Source: Sinorhizobium fredii NGR234
Lineage (GTDB): Bacteria; Pseudomonadota; Alphaproteobacteria; Rhizobiales; Rhizobiaceae
Assembly: GCF_000018545.1 (NCBI RefSeq)
Contig: NC_012587.1
Location: 2,232,001 to 2,296,000, forward strand
Direction: 5' to 3'
Length of the DNA: 64,000 nt
Shown here: in pieces, positions 28,786-36,571 of the stretch
Position numbering within the stretch: the first letter of the stretch is position 1
How the letters are laid out: every line of letters begins with the position of its first letter
Position numbers and translations under genes: made by a program
The notes under the pieces: model-generated
What the model was told of the DNA's origin: nothing
The model's input: only the letters and a program-made list of their open reading frames with translations
The model's database searches: none

Positions 28786-28803
28786 CCTCGGAGCAGCAGA
28801 AGT

Positions 28804-28903
28804 TGCCCCTCTCCCCGCAAGCGGGGCGAGGGGACTGGAGACGCCGCCACAAGTCCCTTCGCCCCGCTTGCGGGGAGAAGGTGCCGGCAGGCGGATGAGG
28901 GGC
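28804..28903. repeat. Dispersed GC-rich intergenic repeat
   Basis: Two CCCCGC-rich dyads followed by GAGAAGGTGCCGGCAGGCGGATGAGGGGC. Third copy of the family at 10511 and 22792. It lies between convergent genes and may serve as a two-way transcription stop. Confidence 0.75.
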
Positions 28904-28924
28904 GCTCAAGGAAACGGGACGCCC

Positions 28925-30613
28925 TCACCGCGCCTTGAATTTTTCCTTCAGCCGCGCCACATCCTCGGCCGTTACGCCCTGCGGATCGGTGACCGCCATC
29001 CAGGCGTCGATATAGTGTTCCGGCGCATAGACATGGCCGTAGCCCATCGGCGAGGTGGTTGCCATCGCCATATCGGCGAGGAGCTGTAGCCCGGTCACCA
29101 CAGGAAACCACTTCAGCGCCGGAGAAACATCGGGTCCGCGCGGTGCCCTCATCCAGTCGGGCTCGCGGTAGAAGGCGTGCGGGTCGAAAAAGGTCACCGG
29201 GTCGCTGGCATACTGCAGATAGATGATCCGCATGGCGCCCCAATGCGCACCGGGAATGTCGAGCGCATTCTCCTGGTTGGTGAAGCGGATCACGGAACTG
29301 TCCCGATAGCGCGGCAGCCAGGCGGGCGAGCCCGGGACGCGGTCCGCCGTCACCGAACGCCACAGCCCGCTTTGAAAGGGCGGGCCACTCCAGAGCGCGC
29401 CCTGGAAGGGATCGCCGATCACATCGAAGAGATCGACCGACCCCTGCGAATTCATCGCCCCGAGGCTCAAGCCATGCAGATAGAGCTTCGGGCGCCGGTC
29501 CTTCGGCAACCTCGTCCAATAACCGTAGACCTCGTCGAAGAGCGCGTTGGCCGCATCCGCGCCGTAGCCCGGCTCAACGAGAAGCGACAGCCAGCTGGTG
29601 AGGTAGGAATATTGCACGGCGACGCTCGCGACGTCACCGTGCAGTAGATACTCGAGCGGATCGAGCGCCTCCGGGTCGATCCAGCCGGTGCCGGTCGGCA
29701 CGACGACGATCAACGACTTGCGCTCGAAGCCCCCGGCACGTTTCAGTTCCTCCAGGGCCAGTTTCGCCCGTTCGCGCGCCGTTTCGGCAGAGTTCAAGCC
29801 GACATAGACGCGCACCGGATCCGGCGCTGCGCCGCCGAAGAAGGCGCCGATTTCGGCGCCCGTCGGGCCGGAGGCGATGAACTGTCGCCCCTGCCGCCCA
29901 AGCTCGTCCCAGAGCACGAGCGACGCTGCGCTGCCGGTCTTGACGGGATCGGTCGGGGGCGCGACGTCGGGATCGATGAGTGCGTCGAGCTGCTGGAAAG
30001 AACTGTCGGCCGCACGAAGCGCGAACTTGAAGATCACGCCATTCGTCACGGACCAGAAGAGCGCAAGAGCGACGAGCCCACCAAGCGCGTTGGCGATGGG
30101 GCGCGTCAGGAAATATTGCAGCCAACGGGAAAGAACACGGAAGGTCAGCCGGAACAGCCGCGCCAGGAACACCAGCGCAACGAACACGACGCCGGCTATG
30201 AGACCGAGTTTCACGGGATCGGCGCTCTCGATCGGCTCGATACCCATGATCTCGCGGACGGTATTCTGCCACCCCGCCGCCTGCCAGAGAAATACCGCCG
30301 CCGCCGCTATGCAGACAATGGCCGCGGCGATCTTCAGCGTCCGCGCCCGCCGCGACGTCGGCTCGGGCAATTCAAAAAACGACCAGAGCCACCGCAGGAA
30401 CGCGCCGATTGCGTAGCCGGCGGCGAGCGAAGTGCCGGAGATCACCGCCTGGATCAGATAGGGGCGAGGAATGAGGCTCGGGGTCAACGAGACCGCGAAG
30501 AAGATGACGCCGACAAGCAGGCCGCTCGTAGAAAAGGAACGCAACAGATTGGCAAGATAGCGCGGAATTGGCCGCGTCGCGCTCGACAGGTCCGTCTGTT
30601 GAAGGTGTTCCAT
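28925..30613 (-). CDS. Membrane-anchored alpha/beta-hydrolase family protein (Abhydrolase_9 type)
   Basis: 562 residues from the ATG at 30613, which has GGAGG 6 nt upstream; the open frame extends 66 nt further but without a ribosome site. The N-terminal 200 residues hold four to five membrane helices (VGVIFFAVSLTPSLIPRPYL, AAGYAIGAFLRWLWSFFELP, and others). The C-terminal half is a soluble hydrolase-like domain with GLSLGAMNSQG as the nucleophile elbow and GTGWIDPEALDPLEYLLHGD. This two-part layout is common in actinobacteria and rhizobia; the substrate is unknown, though lipid or cell-envelope ester hydrolysis is plausible. Confidence 0.82.
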   Translation of the reverse strand: MEHLQQTDLSSATRPIPRYLANLLRSFSTSGLLVGVIFFAVSLTPSLIPRPYLIQAVISGTSLAAGYAIGAFLRWLWSFFELPEPTSRRARTLKIAAAIVCIAAAAVFLWQAAGWQNTVREIMGIEPIESADPVKLGLIAGVVFVALVFLARLFRLTFRVLSRWLQYFLTRPIANALGGLVALALFWSVTNGVIFKFALRAADSSFQQLDALIDPDVAPPTDPVKTGSAASLVLWDELGRQGRQFIASGPTGAEIGAFFGGAAPDPVRVYVGLNSAETARERAKLALEELKRAGGFERKSLIVVVPTGTGWIDPEALDPLEYLLHGDVASVAVQYSYLTSWLSLLVEPGYGADAANALFDEVYGYWTRLPKDRRPKLYLHGLSLGAMNSQGSVDLFDVIGDPFQGALWSGPPFQSGLWRSVTADRVPGSPAWLPRYRDSSVIRFTNQENALDIPGAHWGAMRIIYLQYASDPVTFFDPHAFYREPDWMRAPRGPDVSPALKWFPVVTGLQLLADMAMATTSPMGYGHVYAPEHYIDAWMAVTDPQGVTAEDVARLKEKFKAR

Positions 30614-30737
30614 TGCGGGCCTCCACTCTGCGGGCGGTGTCATCATTGCTGCGCCGGGCGACCGAAACGAACGGCGCATACCGACAATGTCGCCTCCCGC
30701 ACCTGCACAGTCAATCGGCGCAACCCGAAGATGCGCG

Positions 30738-31241
30738 TCAGGCTTTTTTCCACGGCGTCAGCCTCGGGAGCCAGCGCGGCACGTTATGCTGATACGATTC
30801 ATATTCGCCGCGAAAGGCGCGGTGCAGCGTCGGCTCCTCGTAAGAGATGACGAAGAGATGGCAGACCGTCCAGAACGCCGCTCCGTAGGCAATGAGCCTC
30901 CAGTCGCCAAATAGCAATCCCTGCCCCAGGATGATCGTCAGCACCGAGAGGTACATCGGATTGCGCACGTGACGATAGAACCCGGTGACGACCAGGGTTT
31001 GGGTCGGTGCAACCGGGGCCGGCGTGCCGAGGCCTTCCACGGCGAACCGTCTGATCGAATCGACCAGCCCGGGAAGCCCGGCGACGATCAGGATGACACC
31101 GACCGCCTGGGTCACCCATGTGCCGAGAAAGGGGTCGCGAAACTGCCAGCGGGTTATCCACCATGGGAGAAGTCCCGCGATCGCACAGGGGACGACCACG
31201 AAGAAAACCGCTGAACCGAGGATTGCGATGGGCCTTCGCAT
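30738..31241 (-). CDS. Isoprenylcysteine carboxylmethyltransferase-family (PEMT/ICMT) membrane methyltransferase
   Basis: 167 residues with four hydrophobic segments and the family motif around GFYRHVRNPMYLSVLTIILG followed by the C-terminal EEPTLHRAFRGEYESY. These bind S-adenosylmethionine at the membrane and methylate lipids or small molecules; the bacterial substrates are mostly unknown. The gene ends 124 nt before the hydrolase gene on the same strand and follows the Lrp gene by 13 nt, so it may share the Lrp transcript. Confidence 0.85.
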   Translation of the reverse strand: MRRPIAILGSAVFFVVVPCAIAGLLPWWITRWQFRDPFLGTWVTQAVGVILIVAGLPGLVDSIRRFAVEGLGTPAPVAPTQTLVVTGFYRHVRNPMYLSVLTIILGQGLLFGDWRLIAYGAAFWTVCHLFVISYEEPTLHRAFRGEYESYQHNVPRWLPRLTPWKKA

Positions 31242-31254
31242 GATGACCTCGAGA

Positions 31255-31713
31255 TTAGATCCGTCGCTCCTTGATGGTATTCATCACGAAGCTCGTCTCG
31301 ATCGAGGCGACGCATTTGAGCCGGGCGATCTTCTCCTTGATGAAGCGCTCGTAATGCTCGAGACCGGCGCTCATCACCTTCAGCACGTAGTCGCGGGAAC
31401 CGGTGACGAGGTGGCATTCGAGAACCTCGTCCCAACCGCGGATCGCCTCCTCGAACATCACGATTTCGTCCTCGTGCTGGCGGCTGAGGCGGACGGTGGC
31501 GATCGCCGTCATGGTCCAGCCCTCAACGACCGGGTCGACGAGCGCCGTATAGCCACGGATGACGCCCGTTTCTTCCAGGCGCCTGAGCCGCCGCAGGCAC
31601 GGCGACGGAGAAAGGCCGACGCGCTCGGCCAATTCATTGTTGGTGATCCGCGCGTCGGAAATCAGTTCCCTCAGGATGCGGCGGTCCATCTCGTCGGCAA
31701 TTTTCTGCGTCAT
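31255..31713 (-). CDS. Lrp/AsnC-family transcriptional regulator
   Basis: 152 residues from the ATG at 31713; the much longer open frame upstream is a shadow of the opposite gene. Helix-turn-helix with NNELAERVGLSPSPCLRRLR, then the RAM domain (MTAIATVRLSRQHEDEIVMF). Divergent from the PLP gamma-family gene at 31840 with a 126-nt promoter region between, the classic arrangement for an amino-acid-responsive Lrp regulator and its lyase target. Confidence 0.92.
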   Translation of the reverse strand: MTQKIADEMDRRILRELISDARITNNELAERVGLSPSPCLRRLRRLEETGVIRGYTALVDPVVEGWTMTAIATVRLSRQHEDEIVMFEEAIRGWDEVLECHLVTGSRDYVLKVMSAGLEHYERFIKEKIARLKCVASIETSFVMNTIKERRI

Positions 31714-31839
31714 ATCGCTCAGGCCCCGGCAAAAAGTTGCGTTCATCAAAACGAAGTGATCGCAAATAGCAAGGATCGGCCCAAGCGTTTGATATAATTT
31801 AGCCGTTAGTCGAGTCCGTAGCGCCCAGGGAGAAAAACC

Positions 31840-33123
31840 ATGACCGCGCCGCATCCGTCGAAGACCCATATCGGCAACCATAAACTGCATCCCGAAACGC
31901 TGATGCTGAATTATGGTTACGACCCCGAGCTTTCGGAAGGGGCCGTCAAGCCGCCGATATTCTTGACTTCGACCTTCGTCTTCCACTCCGCCGAGGAAGG
32001 CCGTGACTTCTTCGATTTCGTCTCGGGTCGGCGCGAACCGCCCGCGGGCGTCGGTGCCGGGCTCGTCTATTCCCGCTTCAATCACCCGAACAGCGAGATC
32101 GTCGAAGATCGCCTCGCCGTTTTCGAACGGGCCGAAGCCGGCGCGCTGTTTTCGTCCGGCATGTCGGCAATCGCCACCACGCTGCTTGCCTTCCAGCGAC
32201 CGGGTGACGCGATCCTGCATTCGCAACCGCTTTACGGCGGCACCGAAACGCTGCTCGCCAAGACCTTCCTCAATCTCGGCATCCACGCGGTCGGCTTTGC
32301 CGATGGCATCGACGAGGCGGCCGTCAGCGCCGCTGCCGAGGAGGCGATGAGCAAGGGGCGCGTTGCCGCCGTCCTCGTCGAGACGCCGGCCAATCCAACA
32401 AACAGTCTCGTCGACGTCGCAATGATCCGCCGCATCGCCGAGAAGATCGGCGAGAAACAGGGGCAAAGGCCGATCGTCGCCTGCGACAACACGCTGCTCG
32501 GGCCGGTCTTCCAGCACCCGATCGAGCACGGCGCCGATCTGTCGCTCTATTCGCTGACCAAGTATGTCGGCGGCCATTCCGATCTGATCGCCGGTGCCGT
32601 ACTCGGCTCCAAGGCGCTCATCAAGCAGGTGAAGGCGCTTCGCGGCTCGATCGGCACCCAGCTTGACCCGCATTCCTGCTGGATGATCGGCCGATCACTG
32701 GAAACGCTGGCGGTCCGGATGGAGAAGGCGAACGAGAACGCCCGCATCGTCGCCGAGTTCCTGCGCGACCATCCGAAGGTCGACGGAATCCACTACTTAC
32801 CCTTCCACGACGAAGCCTCGCCGGTCGGCCGCGTTTTTGCCGGGCAATGCACGGGCGCCGGCTCGACTTTCTCCTTCGACATCGCCGGCGGCCAGGAGGC
32901 AGCCTTCCGTTTCCTGAACGCGCTGCAGATCTTCAAGCTCGCCGTCAGCCTCGGCGGCACGGAATCGCTGGCGAGCCACCCGGCTGCGATGACGCACTCG
33001 GGCGTGCCGATCGAGGTGCGGCGCCGGATCGGCGTGCTCGAATCGACCATCCGCCTGTCGATCGGCATCGAGCATCCGGACGACCTGGTCGCCGACGTCG
33101 CGAACGCGTTGACGACCGTCTGA
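31840..33123 (+). CDS. Cystathionine gamma-synthase family PLP enzyme (methionine gamma-lyase-like)
   Basis: 427 residues. PLP Schiff-base Lys241 in [19 protein letters not shown], substrate/PLP motif [17 protein letters not shown], and [19 protein letters not shown] near residue 275. Cys/Met-metabolism gamma-family enzymes catalyse gamma-elimination or replacement; the adjacent Lrp regulator favours a degradative gamma-lyase over biosynthesis, but sequence alone does not settle it. RBS AGGGAGAA before the ATG. Confidence 0.87.
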   Translation: MTAPHPSKTHIGNHKLHPETLMLNYGYDPELSEGAVKPPIFLTSTFVFHSAEEGRDFFDFVSGRREPPAGVGAGLVYSRFNHPNSEIVEDRLAVFERAEAGALFSSGMSAIATTLLAFQRPGDAILHSQPLYGGTETLLAKTFLNLGIHAVGFADGIDEAAVSAAAEEAMSKGRVAAVLVETPANPTNSLVDVAMIRRIAEKIGEKQGQRPIVACDNTLLGPVFQHPIEHGADLSLYSLTKYVGGHSDLIAGAVLGSKALIKQVKALRGSIGTQLDPHSCWMIGRSLETLAVRMEKANENARIVAEFLRDHPKVDGIHYLPFHDEASPVGRVFAGQCTGAGSTFSFDIAGGQEAAFRFLNALQIFKLAVSLGGTESLASHPAAMTHSGVPIEVRRRIGVLESTIRLSIGIEHPDDLVADVANALTTV

Positions 33124-33129
33124 TCCGTT

Positions 33130-33149
33130 GCGGGGGCGCCGCCCCCCGC
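33130..33149. terminator. GC hairpin between convergent genes
   Basis: GCGGGGGC ... GCCCCCCGC stem with a 3-nt loop, placed between the gamma-family stop (33123) and the VOC protein stop (33150) on the opposite strand. There is no T-run; it may act as a bidirectional stop. Confidence 0.45.
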
Positions 33150-33500
33150 TCAATGCCACAGGATATTGACGATGTTGCCGAACGGATCGCGCACGAAGAA
33201 GCGCCGCACACCCCAGGGCTCGTCAGTGATGTCAAAGACGATCTCGATGCCGGCGGCCTTTGCGCGCCGATAGACTTCGTCGACATCGTCCACCTCGATC
33301 GAGAGCGCCGGCACCGGCGTTCCCGATCCGCCTTCAATGGCAAAACCTACCTGCGGCATGGCTGATCCGCCCTCGGCCGCAAAGGTGACCAGCCAGCCGT
33401 GATCCATCACGACACTGAGACCAAGCAGATCCGCATAGAAACTGCGCGCCCGTTGCGGATCGGATACTTGAAGGTTGGGCACGATGCGCCGGACCGCCAT
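33150..33500 (-). CDS. VOC superfamily (glyoxalase/bleomycin-resistance fold) protein
   Basis: 116 residues, one VOC module of two beta-alpha-beta-beta-beta units: LQVSDPQRARSFYADLLGLS at the front and GVRRFFVRDPFGNIVNILWH at the end. Metal-binding candidates are present in the second half (Glu in LSIEVDDVDE, His at the C-terminus). Function cannot be assigned within this broad family. The ATG lies 10 nt from a RIME-like repeat whose edge gives its GGGAGG ribosome site. Confidence 0.85.
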   Translation of the reverse strand: MAVRRIVPNLQVSDPQRARSFYADLLGLSVVMDHGWLVTFAAEGGSAMPQVGFAIEGGSGTPVPALSIEVDDVDEVYRRAKAAGIEIVFDITDEPWGVRRFFVRDPFGNIVNILWH

Positions 33501-33510
33501 GGTATCCTCC

Positions 33511-33554
33511 CTACAGCGCCGCGCGTCTTATCAGACGCGCAAAGGTCACTGTAG
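33511..33554. repeat. RIME-like element, first dyad only
   Basis: CTACAGCGCCGCGC ... GCGCGCAAAGGTCACTGTAG, nearly identical to 7961-8004 but lacking the second (CTGCATG/CATGCAG) dyad. It directly precedes the VOC gene start on the minus strand. Confidence 0.85.
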
Positions 33555-33588
33555 CACTTCGAATTCTCACCATCCTCATGCCTGCGCT

Positions 33589-34068
33589 TCAGCCTCGCTG
33601 GAAGCCAAGCACGAAAAGGGCGAGCGAACCGATCGAAGCAATCGTGCGGACATGGTTCCACCAGACCCAATCGGTCAAGTAGCGCTGCTGCCAGATTTCG
33701 GTGGCGGCCTGGACCGAAGTCGCGTTGGCGAGCGCGTTGTTGAGCGGGACATTGAAGACGATCGTGACCCCGAACGTGCCGACGAGGTAGACGAGCCCGC
33801 TCACCGCCAGGAGATAGCTCCCCTGCCCGTCCCAGATGAAAGCGGCGGCTATCAGGATCACGCCAAGCAGCGCCGTGCCCATGAAGGCGGCGAAGAACAG
33901 CGGATTCTGGATTACGACGTTGATCGCGTTCATGGTGGCAACGCCCTGTTCCGCCGGCAATCGCGCCAGTGCCTGCATGATGCAGACGGAAAAGACGAAA
34001 AAGAGCCCGGCCATAAGTCCGGATCCGATAACGGCGGCAAAGGCCAGGGCAGGAACAAGGGCAAGCAT
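33589..34068 (-). CDS. DUF1772 (anthrone oxygenase-like) membrane protein
   Basis: 159 residues from the ATG at 34068 with GGAG about 8 nt upstream; the longer open frame to 34245 crosses the riboswitch region and is rejected. Four hydrophobic helices and the family signature GLFFVFSVCIMQALARLP together with NVPLNNALA and the terminal WVWWNHVRTIAS. Biochemical role in bacteria is unclear. Transcribed away from the cobalamin riboswitch. Confidence 0.8.
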   Translation of the reverse strand: MLALVPALAFAAVIGSGLMAGLFFVFSVCIMQALARLPAEQGVATMNAINVVIQNPLFFAAFMGTALLGVILIAAAFIWDGQGSYLLAVSGLVYLVGTFGVTIVFNVPLNNALANATSVQAATEIWQQRYLTDWVWWNHVRTIASIGSLALFVLGFQRG

Positions 34069-34259
34069 CGCACAGACTCCGGGTCTACAAACGCGACCGG
34101 CGGCCGCACGCGCTGTCCAACAGATAGCCGACCGATGCGATATAGTCATCAGCAGTTGTCCCTGCGTGGCGCTGCAACACGAAAAGCGCGCAATATCCTC
34201 CTGTACTTTCCACCACGGCTCGATTGACATCGTCGGTGTCCGCACCTAATCATCGCTGA

Positions 34260-34506
34260 TCGGTTGGTTCCCGGAATGCGAACGCGTTTCGGGAGTAAAC
34301 GGGAACGTGACGGATGGACCCAAGCTGGGCATCTCAATCACGGCCGACCCCGCGACTGTAGAGCGGCGTGAATTTGTCGTTCCGGAGCAATCCGGGAGAA
34401 GCCACTGGGTATAAACCGCGAGAGGGCGGTTCGAATCTGGGAAGGCGAGGCAAGTTCCTTGGTGTCTAATCTAGACATCTGACGCCGTGAGCCAGGAAAC
34501 CTGCCA
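34260..34506 (+). promoter_or_regulatory. Cobalamin (B12) riboswitch
   Basis: The core elements appear in order: CGGGAACGTGACGG, CCCGCGACTGTAGAGCGGCG, GAAGCCACTGGG, GGGAAGGCGAGGCAAG, GACGCCGTGAGCCAGGAAAC then CTGCC (the B12 box, 34488-34505). A small hairpin GGGCA-TAG-TGCCC (34515-34527) and the CACGGAGG ribosome site (from 34551) of cbtB follow, suggesting control of translation or elongation of the cobalt-transporter genes by adenosylcobalamin. Confidence 0.92.
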
Positions 34507-34562
34507 AGCGATACGGGCATAGTGCCCAGCGGGAACATCCCATTGCCATCACGGAGGTTGTC

Positions 34563-34739
34563 ATGGCTACATCTACAGTTTCGAGCATTCCGCTCTCCCT
34601 CAGCGACCGTTTGACCGCGGGCATCATCGCCCTGATGATCGGCGCTTTCCTCGTCTTCGGCGCGGGCCTGGCGAATTCGGCCGTCCTGCACGATACGGCG
34701 CACGACACGCGGCATTCCTACGGCTTCCCCTGCCACTAA
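34563..34739 (+). CDS. cbtB: CbtB-type small membrane protein of a cobalt transporter
   Basis: 58 residues with one membrane helix (LTAGIIALMIGAFLVFGAGL) and a histidine-rich tail (HDTAHDTRHSYGFPCH) that probably coordinates cobalt. The length and tail match CbtB, the small partner of CbtA, a predicted B12-regulated cobalt uptake system. RBS GGAGG 5 nt before the ATG; directly downstream of the cobalamin riboswitch. Confidence 0.9.
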   Translation: MATSTVSSIPLSLSDRLTAGIIALMIGAFLVFGAGLANSAVLHDTAHDTRHSYGFPCH

Positions 34740-34748
34740 GCGACGTGA

Positions 34749-34769
34749 TGGAACGCTTGCCGCGTTCCA
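34749..34769 (+). terminator. Hairpin between cbtB and cbtA
   Basis: TGGAACGC-TTGCC-GCGTTCCA, 8-bp perfect stem 9 nt after the cbtB stop, without a T-run. It could attenuate read-through into cbtA or stabilise the cbtB message. The remaining 145 nt to cbtA hold nothing else recognisable. Confidence 0.4.
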
Positions 34770-34914
34770 GAACGAGCAAGACAATCGACCCTCCGGCGTT
34801 CGGAGCGCGCGTCGTGCCGTCGGCACGTGTCCGCGGCTGCGAGCGCTGGCTTGCGTCCATGGAACCGGGCCGGCTGTGCCGCAAGGCGACCGTGCCTGCT
34901 GAGGAAAATCGACA

Positions 34915-35703
34915 ATGATCGTAAAGACACTTCTGGCCGCGATCGTGGCCGGGCTGATCGCCGGCGTCTTCATGTCCGCCGCCCAGGAATTGCGCGTCAC
35001 GCCGCTCATCCTGCATGCGGAAGAATTCGAGGGCGAAGCACCGGCTGCAGGCGAGCAGCCCGCCGGTGAACAGCCGGCGGCCGCGGATCATCAGCAGCAT
35101 TCGTCGCTGAACGGCGTCCCCACCCTGGGCGAGATCCTCGCCGCTCTATCGCCGGTCACCCCCGCCTACGCCCATGAGGGCGAAGAACACGAGGAAGGCG
35201 GCATCATGTTCGGCATGAGCCGCTTCTCCGGCACGCTTGCCGCCAATCTGGTTACCGGCGCCGGCTTCTCGCTGCTGCTTGCCGGCATCAGCCTCGTGAT
35301 CGGTTATCCGATCACGCTTGCCAACGGCGCGCTCTGGGGCGCCTTCGGCTGGCTCGCGGTGCATCTACTGCCTGCAATCGGCCTGCCGCCGGAACTTCCG
35401 GGCTTCCCCGCCGCCGAGCTCGGCGACCGCCAACTCTGGTGGGGGGCGACGATACTGTTCTCGGCCGCCGGCCTTTACCTGTTGGCGCTCCGCGGCGAAA
35501 TCGTCGCCAAGCTGGCGGGTCTCGTTCTTGTCGCCGCTCCCCACCTTTATGGCGCGCCGCAGCCGCTCGACATTTCCAGCAACGTGCCGGCCGTGCTCGG
35601 CGCCGAGTTCGCCGTTGCCGCACTTGCGACGACGCTCGCCTTCTGGCTGGTGCTCGGCATCGTCTCCGGCTTCATCAACGACCGGTTTCTGAGAGCACAC
35701 TAG
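34915..35703 (+). CDS. cbtA: CbtA family cobalt transporter subunit
   Basis: 262 residues with about five to six membrane helices: an N-terminal segment MIVKTLLAAIVAGLIAGVFM, an acidic/histidine-bearing extracytoplasmic loop (PAYAHEGEEHEEGG) and helices ending in FWLVLGIVSGFINDRFL. CbtA is the predicted channel of the B12-riboswitch-controlled cobalt importer. RBS GAGGAAAA. The cobalt role is a family prediction based on regulation by B12. Confidence 0.9.
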   Translation: MIVKTLLAAIVAGLIAGVFMSAAQELRVTPLILHAEEFEGEAPAAGEQPAGEQPAAADHQQHSSLNGVPTLGEILAALSPVTPAYAHEGEEHEEGGIMFGMSRFSGTLAANLVTGAGFSLLLAGISLVIGYPITLANGALWGAFGWLAVHLLPAIGLPPELPGFPAAELGDRQLWWGATILFSAAGLYLLALRGEIVAKLAGLVLVAAPHLYGAPQPLDISSNVPAVLGAEFAVAALATTLAFWLVLGIVSGFINDRFLRAH

Positions 35704-35720
35704 CATTTGTTCACACGTTC

Positions 35721-35750
35721 CTCCTCACCTTGATCCTTCAAGGTGAGGAG
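35721..35750. terminator. Hairpin between convergent cbtA and FhuF-like genes
   Basis: CTCCTCACCTT ... AAGGTGAGGAG, an 11-bp perfect stem with an 8-nt loop, 17 nt after the cbtA stop. Its right arm overlaps the last codons of the convergent gene. Confidence 0.6.
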
Positions 35751-36571
35751 TGGCGCCGATCGAGCAAATGCGCTCTTAGCCTCTCCCGCCGGACCTCCGG
35801 ATCCAGCAGCACGCAGGCGTCGCAAAAGTCGCCGGCGTCGGTGCGGTAATAGAGGCAGCAGCCGCCGCGCATCCGGTAGGTTCGGGCATGCGGAGCTTCC
35901 GCCACTATCTTCTCAAAGTGAAGCTCCGGCGATGCGAGCGGCGAGTGAGCGCGCTTGACGATCGCCAGCGCCTGCTCGGTTGCCGCGTCCTCCTCGCCGC
36001 GCCGGCGACCGATCTCCAGGAAAGCCCCTGCGAGGCCGTCAGCGGCCAGCCGCCATTGTGCACGGGCCGACAGACCGCAACGCTGTTTCACGAGAGCGAT
36101 GACCGGCTTCAGTTGCGCAACGAAGACATCGTGGAAGCTCCGCGCCGCCTCCCCCTTATTTTCGCCCGGCGAAAGTTTGACGAAGAAATGAAAGCGGCCG
36201 GCCGCGAGCGTTCGCCCGTCGAAGGGCCGCAAATAGGTTTCGAAACGCAGTCCCGAGACGCTCGCGACAAGGCCGCTGGCGAGATAGATTGCCCCTGCCA
36301 CAAGGCTGAGTTGATGGCTGTAGAAGGCGATCAGATGCGCCGCCCTGACCTTGTCGTCCATGCCGGATGCAAAGCGATCCTGATAGGCAAGGCAGGTTTC
36401 GACATTCGCCGCATCGGACCAAAAATCGTCTGGCGATTGGAAGTTTGCATCTGAGGTCGCAACCGAACAGGCGACTTCCGGAATTGCCGCCACCAGCCAG
36501 TCGACCGCGGCTGCCACTCGGCCCCGGCCCGCCGCGCTCTCCTGATGCTGTCCCATTCTCTCAACCATCAA
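35738..36571 (-). CDS. FhuF-like siderophore ferric reductase
   Basis: 277 residues; MGQHQESA (seventh residue) is an equally good start. The C-terminal motif GGCCLYYRTDAGDFCDAC fits CC-x10-C-x2-C, the [2Fe-2S] ligand set of FhuF, and is followed by a basic tail (RRERLRAHLLDRR). The body is diverged from the fhuF product at 17308. It should reduce ferric siderophore at the inner face of the membrane. Oddly it is not near a siderophore receptor: its start overlaps by 11 nt the stop of a glycoamylase-like gene, and no iron box is visible upstream. Confidence 0.78.
   Translation of the reverse strand: MMVERMGQHQESAAGRGRVAAAVDWLVAAIPEVACSVATSDANFQSPDDFWSDAANVETCLAYQDRFASGMDDKVRAAHLIAFYSHQLSLVAGAIYLASGLVASVSGLRFETYLRPFDGRTLAAGRFHFFVKLSPGENKGEAARSFHDVFVAQLKPVIALVKQRCGLSARAQWRLAADGLAGAFLEIGRRRGEEDAATEQALAIVKRAHSPLASPELHFEKIVAEAPHARTYRMRGGCCLYYRTDAGDFCDACVLLDPEVRRERLRAHLLDRRHSSP

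Noticed and set aside
31714..32673. Upstream extension of the Lrp frame to 472 residues
   Set aside because: The extension lies wholly opposite the gamma-family PLP gene; Lrp homology begins at the ATG at 31713.
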